Assembly: GCF_963678635.1 (NCBI RefSeq)
Contig: NC_087062.1
Location: 74,766,349-74,830,348, forward strand
Direction: 5' to 3'
DNA length: 64,000 bases
Origin: Symsagittifera roscoffensis
Lineage: Eukaryota; Xenacoelomorpha; Acoela; Convolutidae
Shown here: in pieces, positions 18,032-29,392 of the stretch
Numbering within the stretch: position 1 is the first letter of the stretch
How the letters are laid out: every line of letters starts with the position of its first letter
The notes under the pieces: model-generated
Told to the model about the DNA's origin: nothing
Databases searched by the model: none
Seen by the model: the letters and a program-made list of their open reading frames with translations, nothing else
Program-made: the position numbers and the translations under genes

Positions 18032-20703
18032 ATGAGTGGACCCCAGGCTCCTCGGGATCAGGAGCTTAAAAATATTATTGATAAGTTGGCTAATTTTGTT
18101 GCCCGAAATGGAGTCGAATTTGAGCGAATGACGAAGCAAAAGCAAAAAGACAACCCGAAATTCCAGTTTCTTTTTGGAGGAGAATATTTTGATTACTACT
18201 CATACAGAGTTGCAGCTGAGCAGACGTTGCATCAGCAGCAACAGCAGATGCCACCACCGGGTCCTCCTTTCCAACCAACAAATGCGGGTCCGCCGTTTCA
18301 AGGGCAAATGGGATCGCACCCTCATCAGTCCCCTCCCAATGCTGCTGGTGGACCACATCAACCGCCACCTTTTCACCCGATTCACAACATGCACCCTCCA
18401 CTACCTAATGGCCATTCAATGCACATGCCAACTACGTCACATCCTCAGCATCACATAGCCCCTCCAAATCCTCACCAAATGCCTCCAATGAGCAGCATGC
18501 GACCTCCGCTTCCTCCAAATCCAGCAGGTCAATATTCAGGGCCTCCGGTCGAGTTCTTGCAGCAGCAAATACAAACTAGTCTGGCAAACTTGCAAGCGCA
18601 ACAACAGGTTTTAGGCAACGAACAAGAAACGAAAGTTCGACAGCTCATTGAGCTCAAAGTTGGAGAATCTCTTGATTCAGTGTCTAAGCAAATGAAAATT
18701 GATGTTTCTGAAATTGACAGAATTATCTCGCCAATTGTAGAATCATGTACTAAAGATGCAATATCTGCGGGAAAGCAATGTTTTCTCAATGTATCGGCAA
18801 ACTCTCAGTCACACTGCGATTTCATGTCTCTGTACTTGCTGAATGAAGTATTAAATAAAACGACAACGTTTGATGGGAGACTGCACATCATATACCTTAT
18901 TAACGACATTGTGCATCATTGCTTTCGGAAAGGTAAGTTATGATTTCGTGTTTTATTCTCGCATGGTGATTTGCAAGGCTCTCAATGCAATGTTTTTGTT
19001 TAGGTAATAAGGAGCTTCAAGACGCGATTGAAGATGTAGTAGTTTCAGTGTTCCAATTAGCCAATCAAGCTGCATTGCAAGACAGCGAAAAAATCCAAAA
19101 GCTGACAAAACTTGTTACATTATGGACGACTCACAAGTATTTCCACCAATCCGTACTTGAAAAACTTCGTCAAACTAATGAACTGAAATGGATTGAGTTT
19201 GCTTGTAAACATATCGAATCTTTTAAAGACGAAATACAAGGCATCCAGGCCTCGACTCAAGCACGAATCATCGCTTTAACACAACAACATGATTCTTTCG
19301 TTGCACATTTGGAACAGCAAATGGCGGCTGCCAATGCAGCTAGTCAGCAATATATGCCTCCGAGACAACCACCGCCGTTTAACCATCAAAATCCGAACAT
19401 GCACCAGCCACCGCATATGCCATATCATGGTCATCCTCCGACTCACTACCCAAATATGCCACCTCCACATCAAATGGGATCCAGTTACCCTCCTCACCCG
19501 CAAAACATTGAAAACAGTTCAAACGGCCAGTCGATGGCCCATACTGAGCTAGGATACAATATGCCATCTAATGGTAGCAATGAAAATCAGGAGGGAGGTG
19601 AAGAAAGTGAAGAACCATATTTAAGCAATTCCAAGTTCTATGATTACAATCATAAACTAGAAAACGTCCCACCACATTTGAGGGCTCCAAATGACGACGA
19701 GCTACCCGAAATCAAGCATGAAATTTATGAATACGATCATGGAAATTCTAGACCTTTAGACGATCCTTCTGCGAAAAATAGGTTCCCAGTTCCGAAAGAG
19801 CCTCCTATTGAAAGTTTAGTACCCACTGCTCCTTATTGGGATCTCCCAGCTGGTCTGATGGTGCCATTGATTAACCTCAAAGACGTTGATTTTGAGCCAA
19901 TTGATCCGAAAGATCTTCGTCTTCCTCCTGCGATACCACCTTCTAATCGACTACTTGCAGCACTTGATGCTTTCTACGCCCATCCAACTCCTGATAGACC
20001 TCGAAATCTAGAGGGTTGGGAACACGGCGCCTTAACGGAATACTACAAGGCGAAATCAAAATATACCGAAAATAGGGGGCCAACAAAGTCAATTAAGATA
20101 CAGCCCTACGTAGAAGAGCTATTAAAGAATCACGTTATTGAACTACCGCCTCATAAACCTAGGTTACCTTTAAGTAGAACTCGGAGGACAAGTCCTGAAC
20201 CAGTACCATCCTTTAGAGCCAGCAGGAGACGGTCGCCCAGAAGTCGTTCCAGGTCTAAGTCAAGATCCAGATCTTACTCAAGATCTCGTTCACGGAGCTC
20301 CTCCAGCTCCAGCGACGGGTCTCGAGGACCAACTTCAGCGCGGCCCCTGAAGGTTTCCAGAAGAAGCGCAGACTCGAAACTAGAGGAGTCAAACGTAGGA
20401 CATCAGTTACTGAAGAAAATGGGATGGGGAGGAAGTGGTTTGGGGAAGGAAGAGCAAGGAATTCAAGAGCCCATCAAGCCCAAGCCTGCTACAATGAGCA
20501 GTAGCGTTTTCCCTTTGTTCAAGGGACATGTACCGGCTCCGGGTTTGAGCACAGTGGTTCCACCTAAATCAGAAATTCCAGTAGCGCCTATTCTGGCGAA
20601 TTTAACGCCCGATTCAGCCAAAAGACTAGAAGACAAGCGTGCAGAATTCCAGCGAAAAGCTGCGGAGCTGTTGCAAAAAGCTAAAGGCCCAGATAATTCC
20701 TGA
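18032..20703 (+). CDS. CHERP: CHERP-like splicing-associated protein (exons 18032-18932 and 19004-20703)
   Basis: Joining the two exons gives 866 residues in frame. Residues about 11-57 form a SWAP/Surp module (LANFVARNGVEFERM, then FLFGGEYFDYYSYR). A Pro/His/Gln/Met-rich stretch follows. Residues about 175-355 form a CID-type domain that spans the intron, including LHIIYLINDIVHHCFRKG. A second Pro/His/Met-rich linker follows, then a conserved block (PYWDLPAGLMVPLI), an Arg-Ser repeat region at about 700-750, and a G-patch at about 764-790 (GHQLLKKMGWGGSGLG). This domain order is that of CHERP, a nuclear protein associated with the U2 snRNP and alternative splicing in animals. The gene looks intact. 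The start codon is the first ATG after a clear splice acceptor. Confidence 0.93.
18933..19003 (+). other. CHERP intron, 71 bp
   Basis: The donor is AG|GTAAGT at 18933 and the acceptor is TTGTTTAG at 18996-19003. It interrupts a glycine codon after its first base, and joining restores the CID-domain reading. Confidence 0.95.
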
Positions 20704-21316
20704 TGCGTGACAGTTTGAACTCTAGTTTGCAGTTGAAACTATATTTGTCTAATGCAGTTGATGTTGTTAAATTTATTATATAATTGACTTTGTTGTTTGA
20801 CCTAAGTCTGGTTGAGAAAGAGCAAAATTTATTTCGAAGAATCGTTAATAGTGAACAAATCAAGTTATAACGATCAAACAAAAGTAGGCAAGGTATATAC
20901 AAATAGGTTCTTATGTATTCCTCTAGTAAGAACTTTGTCTGAGTGGCAAAACTTCGGATCTTCTGTTGGCACGGAGTTTTTTGGAGCTTTTTTTTCAGGC
21001 TGTAATATATTTTTTTGGAATCCGAATCACGGCTGAAACAATCATAAAATAGTGCGTGCCTACTTGTTCAAATACGAACCTTTTGGATGAGAATACAAAT
21101 GAGTGAAAAATAAACAAAACGGGACGTTATTTAATTCACCCTTCGGTGGGTTGGAACAATAACACAATGAGAGTAAAACCAAGAATAATTTATTGCTACT
21201 GGAGTTGAAGTAAACTAGTGATCGATATGAAATATTGCAAAGACACTTTCAGAAATCATGCATTGCTTATTAAGCTGACAAAACGAAGTGTAGAAGCTTG
21301 AAAGAAAGAGAGCGTC
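20704..21316 (+). other. CHERP 3' end and Beclin-1 5' leader region
   Basis: Only 613 bp separate the CHERP stop from the Beclin ATG. An excellent 3' splice site (GAGCTTTTTTTTCAG) ends at 20998, and an AATAAA lies at 21109-21114, a candidate poly(A) signal. The acceptor lying before the poly(A) signal suggests either a Beclin untranslated exon or a trans-splice site that overlaps CHERP's 3' UTR. Confidence 0.5.
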
Positions 21317-21454
21317 ATGACAAAGATAAGTAACGAGCGGTTGCAGCTGGTTTGCCAGTATTGCTACTCACCAGTAGTCATGGGACGTCCAAGTGTCTTA
21401 GATGCGGGGGAGAAAATGAAGTCTCACGCAAGCATCGCCGGATCTCCGTCTAAG
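21317..21454 (+). CDS. BECN1: Beclin-1 coding exon 1
   Basis: ATG 21317 opens a 46-codon exon that ends in phase 0 at a donor AAG|GTAGTG. It contains LQLVCQYCYSPV, which matches the N-terminal Cys-X2-Cys motif of Beclin-1 (in other animals a VCQRC-type sequence near residue 20). Beclin-1 is the regulatory scaffold of the class III PI3-kinase complex (VPS34, VPS15, ATG14 or UVRAG) in autophagy and endosomal traffic. This short exon is identified from that motif, its phase and its place upstream of the other exons. The link to exon 2 spans a 6.6-kb intron and has not been verified by transcripts. Confidence 0.7.
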
Positions 21455-21654
21455 GTAGTGAAAGAATTTTGATAATAAGACCAATTAACCACGAGGCAAA
21501 GTACCAGCATACCGGTCAAGGAATGTTTTGTCTGTCGTGTTTTAAACAAGAATTCGTTCATGACCATTTCTTATTTTGTATAGCATGCAGTCTGGATTTC
21601 GACTGAAAGGGGTTGAATGTGATAACACACCCATTTTTGTAGGATGTGAAGGTA

Positions 21655-23310
21655 ATGAAGATGCTCATATCAGTCGTGATGATTTTAAGGAAAATTCTTC
21701 AAATTTTTTCAGGCCTAATTTTGATTTTTCGAAGTTTGGCTTTTTGATGTTTTTTTTAAAGTTCAGTTCTTTTCCTTTGTTAAAAGGAAGGCAAACTCCT
21801 CTATCGAACAGAAAAAGTGTAAGGAGCACAAAAAACATGATCGACCTCTAGTTTCGAGAGTGGATTTTAATTTTCGAGTTTCCCAGCTGAATAAAAAGGG
21901 CACCTCATGATCCAGTTTGCTCAAATTGGGTTAGTTTTATCAATCATAACTTGTCTATCAAAGTGTCATTACCCTTGCGATATACCCGGGTATTGCAATC
22001 GTGCACTATATTTTTTCCCGTACCTAACTTAAGGAACAGAATGGTCAAATGTGTAGGAATGGTAAATTTTAGATATGCTCAATTTCTTGGAAATTCAATT
22101 AAAACTACTTTTTAAGGTAGTAAATTGGTCAAGTCCGTTTCTGATGTTAGTTTGTCTTCAAACAGTTTTCTTGGAAAAATGTCTTTTTTTGTTGGTTTCG
22201 TGGTTTTCGGCCTAGTTTCCGTCGGTTCATTTTCCGTTTTTTTTCTGAATGAAATTTGGTTTATTTGGTAATTATTTTTTCGGCTTTTTGTAACCATGGA
22301 TTTTTTTGATTTTGAATTTTTTATACTCTCGTTGAAAGTTTGTTCTTGTCATTTTACCAGATCTAGTTTTTAATGATATTGATTTTTTTTCTGTAGTTTT
22401 TTTTTTCGATTAAACGGTTTCAGCTTGTATGTTATGGCATAATGAACTTAAGTTGCGTCGGCTCGAGGGCAAAAATTGCTGTTCGACGAAATCAGGTATT
22501 ATTTAGATAGCAAGTGACTTGAAATCGGGAAATCGTAAACAACTTTTCTTGCACGTTTTAATTTTTTTTTCAACTTGCATTTTTATTGAACTTTCACAAC
22601 CTCCAGGTTTCTTCCCACATGGCCTCGAATTAACGGTATTGCTTTTATACCTTAAGTTCTATGGTTCGACTCTCGGCCGGACCTTGTTTCTTTCAGTATA
22701 TATGCAATTGAAAAAATGGTAAAATTTGATTTCTCGGACTCTCGTTATTCTGCTAAAGTTTAGTCGTCTTAGTTGCCAAATTACAAATCTTGTTAGCCCT
22801 CTACCTAACTTTCATTGCAAGTGCAAGTGTTGTCCTTTGTAGGTTCAGGGAGCTGGACTTGAATTTTTTTAAATTTTTTTAAAAATCAATTTGTTTATCG
22901 GCTCAACAGGTGTCTGCTCGAAGGTTGTCTGCTTGCCAAATCACTGTTTTTTTCTTGTGCTATAGGCAACTTTGTTTGTAGTTGAAAGTGCGATTGTTCT
23001 TCATTCTAGTCTGAGGTGGGACTTAAAACTGTAAAGATTTTTTATGAATTAATTTTTTCTGCTCAATTTGTATCTGCTCAAAGATTGTCGGCTGTATTTC
23101 CGCTTCGTCAGTTTTGTTCCGTTGCTTATTTAATTTTCAAACTTCTGGCTTGTCAGCCTAGAATGAACTTATCTCAATACATACGAAAGTTTGATTTTTG
23201 GTAGAATTAGTTTTTTTCAACGTTTTCTACTTTTTAGACTTGTGATGTTTTTTATGTTTGTTTTTAATCGCAAGTGGACCGAAGCTCTGCTTCGCCTGTG
23301 TCGTAAATTA
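21655..23310 (+). repeat. Interspersed repeat family, copy A (with extra sequence)
   Basis: It shares with the other copies the order of patches TTCAG(G), AAGTTCAGT, GGAAGGCAAACTCC, TTTCCCAGC, GATCCAGTTTGCTCAAATTGGG, a GTCTGCTCGAAG-type block repeated internally, and a 3' end GAAGCTCTGCTTCGCCTGTGT near 23290. It is about twice as long as copy B, so it may be two copies or may contain an insertion. Confidence 0.55.
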
Positions 23311-23926
23311 ATTTAAAATATTAGGTCATTTATTCAATTCGATTTGACGTCATCTAAAAATTCAATTTGAGGGCAGTTATTTTTAAGAGTCGATGAACAG
23401 GGTTTAGTCTCCTATAAAGCTCAAAATGTTTTTCTTTGAAATTTGAAAAAAATTTTGAATTCAAAATTTAATATTCGAAATTTGGACTAAGTTGTACTTG
23501 ATTTTGCATAACTATAACGTATCAAAATCTTTATGTTTTGCTTGCATGCATTTGTTTTGATAAATGAGGGTTAAGAAGCAATAATAGGTAAGAGTATAAT
23601 TAAGTGGCAAGAATTTAGAAGCAATAATTAAATTGGAATAGCCTAAGCCTTATGGTTAGCCTAATTAAATTGCGAGTGTCTTGTTATCGGGAACGACTTT
23701 TTTTTCCCGTAAACAAATTTTTTTTACAAATGTTACGTGCTTTTCTTACTTGATTTATTTTTCCATGTTCAACAATTTCCATGTTCATTCCTACTTGGCC
23801 GTGCTTTTTTCAAAATGTATGCTATTGAATCGGTTTCCGTCAAAAATTGAATGGTCGGATTTTCGTTTGGCTTAGTTGACACTTACGGATTTTGCTTGTG
23901 CTGCAAGCAATTTTATAGATTAATGA

Positions 23927-24810
23927 ACATCGTGAGTACTCTTATATAGATCTAGCTGATTTTTTTTTGGTTTTTTTTTCAGGAAAAAGTTTTAAAATTT
24001 GTTCATGCTCAATTGTGATTTTATGATTTTAGCGGTGTGACTTGTGAGTTCTTTTTAAGTTCAGTGCATTTTCATAGTTAAAAGGAAGACAAGCTCCATT
24101 ATCGTACAGCAAAATGTGATGAATTTCTTTTTCGAAAATTGAAATTAATTATCAGATTTCCCAGCGAAATAAAAGTTTTGCCTATTGATCCAGTTTTGTC
24201 AAATTGATTTAACTTTAACAAAACGTGTCCAATATAAAATGTTCTACAAATTCTAAGAGCTTAATTGGCATTTATTTTTTTTCTTCGAAATTCAAAATTT
24301 GAAGAGTTTTGATCAAACAAGTCATTTTTTCCAGTTTCCTTGCGTTCATTATTCTTTTCCAACTGTCAGTTGGCTATATTTGTAGATACAAGTGAAAGAG
24401 TTCTTCAATGGAGCTTCAGGGGGAACTGAAACATTTCAAGTTTTTTGGTTGAAATAGTTTTTTTTGGCTCAACTGCGTCTGCTCGAAAATTGTCGGCTTC
24501 GTTGCCACGTAACGGATTTTTCTTGTGTTGTTCGAAAATTTCATTATAGTTGCAAGTGCAAGTGTTACTCATTGTAGTTTCAAGAGGGACTGAAAATTTA
24601 CCGATTTTTTAAAAATAAAATTGTTTTTTTTTACGGCTCAACTTGTGTCTGCTCTAAAATTGTCGGGTTTTTTCCCCTTTTCGTATATTTTGTTCGAAAA
24701 TTTAAATTTTGGTAGACCTAGTTTCTTCATTTTTTCTTCATTTTGATATGTTTTTATATTTGTGTTGTATAGTAAGTGATGCGAAGCTCCGCCTCGACTC
24801 TGTATAAATA
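23927..24810 (+). repeat. Interspersed repeat family, copy B
   Basis: The start reads GAACATCGTGAGTACTCTTA and the end is GTGATGCGAAGCTCCGCCTC near 24780. Internal patches match copies A, C and D in the same order. About 0.9 kb is probably the basic length. No coding capacity is seen, so it looks non-autonomous. Confidence 0.6.
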
Positions 24811-25887
24811 ACTGGTTTTTAAGTGTGAATGATTGTAAATTGCTCTTTTTGTTTTACGGAAAAACTCTTAAAAGTTGTTCAAGCTCTTAAATGTTGTTTA
24901 CCAAACCAAGTTCAATGCAAACTAAGTTCAATTTTATTTTTCGGCAAAGTTTGATGAGAAGATCGAAGAACCAATTCGATGAGTTGTTCTTATTTACGCT
25001 CTGAATAATGTTACGAGACGAAGATTATAGTGGGCATTAGTGTAGCTGTTTCTAGATAACTTAATTAAGAACGCCCTGCCACAAAATGCACAACTACGCC
25101 CACCCCAATCGCTTTTTGCCTGCAGGCATTTGTTTTGATAATTAACGGTTTAGAAGCGTTTTCAAAGTGTACACAAAGTGAAGCCTTTAAATCCTGATCA
25201 AATCACGATTGAAAGAAATTTTTTAAGATATCACTCTTGATTTCCTTAATAGTTTTATATAATTTTCATTGCGATCATACAATCCGTTAGACCACATTTC
25301 CTTATATTTTCTGTGAATAGTCGGACTATGCGGTGGTGACAATTTTGATAATTTGGGTTCTTATTTCCCTTTCATTATTTTCTGGCCATTAACATATCAG
25401 AGATCATTACGATATCCCTTCTTAAAAGACAGTTCTAGTTATAAAATGTATTATTTTGGAAACTATGCTGCAATGATTTCTCAAATTTGTTTTCGTTTTT
25501 TTTTCTACATAAATTGTGAATTTTAGATTATTAACAGCAAAAACAACTAAAAATTCAGATGAAATAAGGGAAAAAAACAAATCTTTAATAAGGTAGTTTA
25601 ACTTAAGATAGTTTAATTTAATTAAGTAGATATTTGAGCATTTTTGTTAAATTATTCAGCACTAACCAGGAGCGGTATTCAAGAAGGCCATATGCAGTTT
25701 ATGATATTTGTATAGCTGGGGAGTAATATCATTATCTATGATGTCTTTTATATTATGTATAATCAACTTTCTAAGCAGGAGCATTAAATTTAGGCATCGT
25801 CTTTTTCAGCCTATTTTGACTTTTTCATAAAATTTTTTCACATTATTTTTTGATGTAAATGTAGACCGCTTTCTAAGAGATAATTAA

Positions 25888-27625
25888 GAATAACAAAAGT
25901 AGTGAGTACTCTTTTATAGGTCTTGTTGATTTTTTTTCAGGAAAAAAATCTTAAAGTTTGTTCACGCTGTTTTAATTTTTCTCGCGGTATGACTTATGAT
26001 TTGTTTTTAAGTTCAGTGCATTTCTATTGTTAACAGCAAGTCAAACGCCACTAGCGAACAGCAAAATTATAATGGTCACGAAAAATGTGATTGATTTCTA
26101 ATTTCGAAAATGTAAATTAAATATCTAATTTCCTAGCGAAAAATTTTTTACCCATTGATCCAGTTTTCTCAAATTGGGTCAAGTTTAGCGAAAAAGTGTC
26201 CATCAAAATTTGTTCTATAAAATCAAAGAGCTTTAAGGCCATCTAATTTTTTTCTTGGAAATTCAAAAGTTGAAGATTTTTGAAAAAACAAGTCGTTTTT
26301 TTTTTTCAGTTTCCTTGCGTTACTTTCTCTTTTCCAACTGTCAGTTGGCTATGTTTATTAGAAGTTTGCGAGCCAGGCATTGCTCTTTCTGAGAAAAACA
26401 AATTTCCTTGAGCAATCTGCGTAATACATTGATTTTAGTCTCATTTTTTTCTGGTCTAGGCTCGTTGCTACTCAAGAAAAACCACTGTGGATGCATTGAT
26501 AATTCAATTCATATGTAGTAAATGCAATATCGACCTAATGAACTTTTTGGCAAAAAAAAATGTCAACGCTTCGGCTTTTTTGTCTTCCTTTGTTCGTCCA
26601 TTCCCATCTAAATAGGCCCCTAATCTTGCGTTGTCGCGCCTAATTTTGTTGTTCCTGTGTATAAGTATTATTGAGACCATGAATTTTTCTATCGAACATA
26701 ATTCTGGTCGATTAAATTAGCTACTCTGCACCTATTAGTTGCCGGGACCCCTAAATCACAGTGAGAGTCATAGACTCCATCCTCTCTTTCCATGGAACAC
26801 TGACTTCAATTCGAATACTGATTACGCTTTCGATGAGCAAGCGTTATCAAATCGGAATTTAGACTTTTTTTTGGGTTAACGACTTGTTTCAGAATCACTT
26901 GATATTTTGGTTCCTAATGATTTAAAATTTCAAAGCGTCTCATGGAAATTTAGTCTGGAGTTAACGAATACGCCTAGGACGGCAAAGGTCCTGTGTTCGA
27001 ATCTGATCAGGACCTTTTTTTTTATTTCAAAAGGGAAATATTTCGTTTCAAAAAAATTGTCGGCATATTACTTGTTTGCTTGTGTTTTGTCGACTTAGCT
27101 GCCTTATCTTAGATTTTTCTACTGTATGCAGTTTTCATACTAGTTGATTTTTTTGTTTTCATTTACTCACTATGCCTGGGCAATTCTACTAGCCTTGACT
27201 TCGTATATTTTCCTTTTTTTTAACTTGTCGGCCTTAATGATTTCGGCTTATTTTTTATTGGCTTACTAACCAAATTTTGGTCATTCGAGGGAACCATAAT
27301 TTATATGTTTTCCTCCGGATCACACAAAATGTTTAAAATCTCAGAATAGAATGTATAGTTCAAAGTTTTTCATTTTTCATGACATTTTTTTCCCTGGAAA
27401 ATTGTTTTTAAATTTTCATAAAACGCCATCGAGTGTGTTTCTGGACGTGTTTTTCGCAAATAGAACATCATTCCAGACAACGATATGAAGTTTTTGTATT
27501 GTAATTGCTTCGAAAGTTTCTCCGTTTTCATGGGACTAAGTTGCTTCCTTTCCTCTATTGTAGCTTGCAATGCTATTTTTGTAGTATCCTAAGTGATGCA
27601 AAGCTCCGCTTGGCCTGTGTTAAAA
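25888..27625 (+). repeat. Interspersed repeat family, copy C (interrupted)
   Basis: The 5' part (GTAGTGAGTACTCTTTTATAGG to about 26360) matches copies B and D closely. A hairpin-type 3' end (GTGATGCAAAGCTCCGCTTGG) occurs only at 27590. About 1.2 kb of other sequence, including a tRNA-like segment, lies between, so the copy may have been interrupted. Confidence 0.5.
26984..27023 (+). other. tRNA-like B-box inside a perfect hairpin followed by a T-run
   Basis: AAAGGTCCTG (26984-26993) pairs perfectly with CAGGACCTTT (27008-27017). The 14-nt loop contains GTTCGAATC, the consensus of the pol III internal B box. A run of nine T follows, as at a pol III terminator. The upstream sequence is loosely tRNA-like, so a tRNA-derived SINE head or a tRNA relic is possible. 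Confidence 0.35.
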
Positions 27626-28013
27626 GTTTATACCCAACATTTTAAACAAAATGCCGCTTTTAAGAGCAGCTTAAATTAAAAAAACTATTTTCAGCGCAAA
27701 AAAGTGAAACCTGCATTAAATCATTCAAAACTTCTTGTCAATTTTTTATTCAAGAATTTTTTTTTGCATGATTTTAATCAGAATTGAGCAAATATTAAGC
27801 AGACGTTGCGAGACCCCAGCCCCCCGATATTTTAAAACCCGTAAAAATCCTTTTTCTATCCAAGAAATATCTGTCCAACTCCGAGAATTAAGTTCTACCG
27901 AATGTGGTTAAGAAAACCTGTTAACTGTTTTTTTTTCCGGTCATTTTTCTGGTCAAATAATTTTTTCCGTATTATACTTCCGCACTGGAGTCTGTATGTC
28001 CTTTCCATTTAAG

Positions 28014-28213
28014 ATGTCGAAATCTCCGAGTGGGAGCTCGCTCAGTCTAAGGAGAGGCGATTCGAAGAGGAATCTGAGAGCATTGTCTCCTTCGTCAGCG
28101 GCATCTATAAGGCAGGAGCGAACTGAGCATGTTAGCAATGTCGGGGTGGTGGATGAATTCTCTCAACGCAGCCCTGAAGAGGCTTTCGAGTCTTTCCAGA
28201 AAGTATTACACGA
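28014..28213 (+). CDS. BECN1: Beclin-1 coding exon 2
   Basis: This 200-bp exon begins right after an acceptor (TTTCCATTTAAG) in phase 0 and ends at a consensus donor GA|GTAAGT, interrupting a Glu codon. It encodes a Ser/Arg-rich, probably disordered segment (SKSPSGSSLSLRRGDSKRNL) and then a helical piece (EEAFESFQKVLHE). This part of Beclin-1 is poorly conserved between animals. The assignment rests on phase and position between the cysteine-pair exon and the strongly conserved exons downstream. Confidence 0.6.
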
Positions 28214-28655
28214 GTAAGTTGAGCTTCGCTTTGAAGATTCCTCTTTTATGGATGCATTTATATTTAAATTCATGTGTCGTAAGTGCAGTATCAACCAAAA
28301 TTACGTTTTTGGCGAAAATGAAATTTCCAAATGTTACACCTTTTCTTGCTTCTAATTTTCGGCAGTGATTGCATAAATACATTTATCATTGAAATCGCTG
28401 GCGATATCGATCAAAGATTCACCTATAAAAAGGCATAAATTAACTTGAAGCTTGTTTGAAGGAGGTTTTACTTTCTATATTAGCCTGCTTTAAATGTTTT
28501 TTCTTTTAGATTTATTATAACAGTGATAAAACATATCAGTGGTAAGTTAAACAGTCACTATGGTTAGGCTTAGTGTATCAAATATTTAAGATTCCGAGTT
28601 GGAAAACTCAAGCTGAAATTAATCAAAAAATTGAAAGATATTGAAAATTGTTCAG
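28214..28655 (+). other. Beclin-1 intron 2, 442 bp
   Basis: AT-rich, with GTAAGT at 28214 and TTGTTCAG ending at 28655. I see nothing else in it. Confidence 0.6.
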
Positions 28656-28870
28656 ATTAGAAAAAGAGAACGAAGCGAAAGGAAACCCCAAATTAAGAGT
28701 GACGTCAATCAATCCCTTGACCCTCATCCCTCTCAACGAAGAAGACGAAGAGGAAGGGGGAAAGAAAGAAGGAACGACAGATGATGATGGTGAAACAGTT
28801 ATTTCTGAAGATCAATCTAATAGTAATGGTGCTACAAATGAAAAAGATCATGTCAATGCGAACAACAAAA
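28656..28870 (+). CDS. BECN1: Beclin-1 coding exon 3 (acidic insert)
   Basis: The first base completes the Glu codon left open by exon 2. The exon encodes a hydrophobic-basic patch (NPKLRVTSINPLTLIPLNEE) and then a strongly acidic, Asn-rich low-complexity run (about residues 142-186 of the predicted protein). It ends at donor AAA|GTGAGA after the first base of a codon, which exon 4 completes as Ser. The acidic run has no counterpart in vertebrate Beclin-1 that I know of and may be a lineage-specific linker. Confidence 0.6.
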
Positions 28871-29019
28871 GTGAGATTGACCTAAAATTGTATAAACCTA
28901 ATATTGTATAAACCTAAAATTGTATTTGAAATCCGATAAGAGTAATCAAAAATGTGTCAGAGTCAGTAAATGACATACGTGATCAGGTTTTGCAAGCATT
29001 TTAAAACAGTTTGTTTTAG

Positions 29020-29105
29020 GCTTACCAGAGGCAGAACAGCAGAAACTGAATGAGAGAATAGCTGATGCTCCACTTGACTCAAATTTACTGCCATACTCTA
29101 AAGAG
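29020..29105 (+). CDS. BECN1: Beclin-1 coding exon 4
   Basis: The acceptor TTTGTTTTAG ends at 29019, the donor is GAG|GTTAGT, and the exon ends in phase 0. It encodes PEAEQQKLNERIADAPLDSN and then LLPYSKE. Together with exon 5 it sits where the BH3 motif lies in vertebrate Beclin-1, but the LXXXGD signature is not clean here. Confidence 0.7.
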
Positions 29106-29254
29106 GTTAGTCAGTGGACTCTTCGGCCCGCTAACGTCTTGATAACTTCTTTTTTTGATATTAATGTATCTATTTTTGAGGAAGAGAGCAGGGGAAGCGC
29201 CAACACATTTGTTTTCTGGTCAAAATCTAAACAGCTCAAAAATAGTCTTTTTAG

Positions 29255-29392
29255 ACAGTGGACGCAGTTTTCGACTCTCTTAGCGAGTGCAGTGCCCTGG
29301 ACTTCCCACTGTGCTGCTCCTGTGCAGACACTCTCATTGACAATCTAGACGTCAAAGGACAGCTGTTAACACGCGAGTGCCGTGCTCTCATG
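29255..29392 (+). CDS. BECN1: Beclin-1 coding exon 5
   Basis: This 138-bp exon (phase 0 at both ends) encodes TVDAVFDSLSECSALDFPLC and then CSCADTLIDNLDVKGQLLT. This is a strong match in pattern to the conserved Beclin block with its Pro-Leu-Cys-X2-Cys-X-Asp-Thr-Leu core, where the second cysteine pair lies and the coiled coil begins. The acceptor is TCTTTTTAG and the donor ATG|GTTAGT. Confidence 0.88.

Larger units (their letters stand above)
21455..28013 (+). other. Beclin-1 intron 1, 6.6 kb, repeat-rich
   Basis: This AT-rich intron has no convincing ORF. It holds three copies of the interspersed family described at 21655, 23927 and 25888, and a tRNA-like hairpin at 26984. The acceptor TTCCATTTAAG ends at 28013. 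Confidence 0.65.

Noticed and set aside
21360-21410. Minus-strand ATG followed by a GTGAGT donor
   Set aside because: The + strand reading of the same bases gives the Beclin cysteine-pair motif in a phase-consistent exon, which explains the sequence better.
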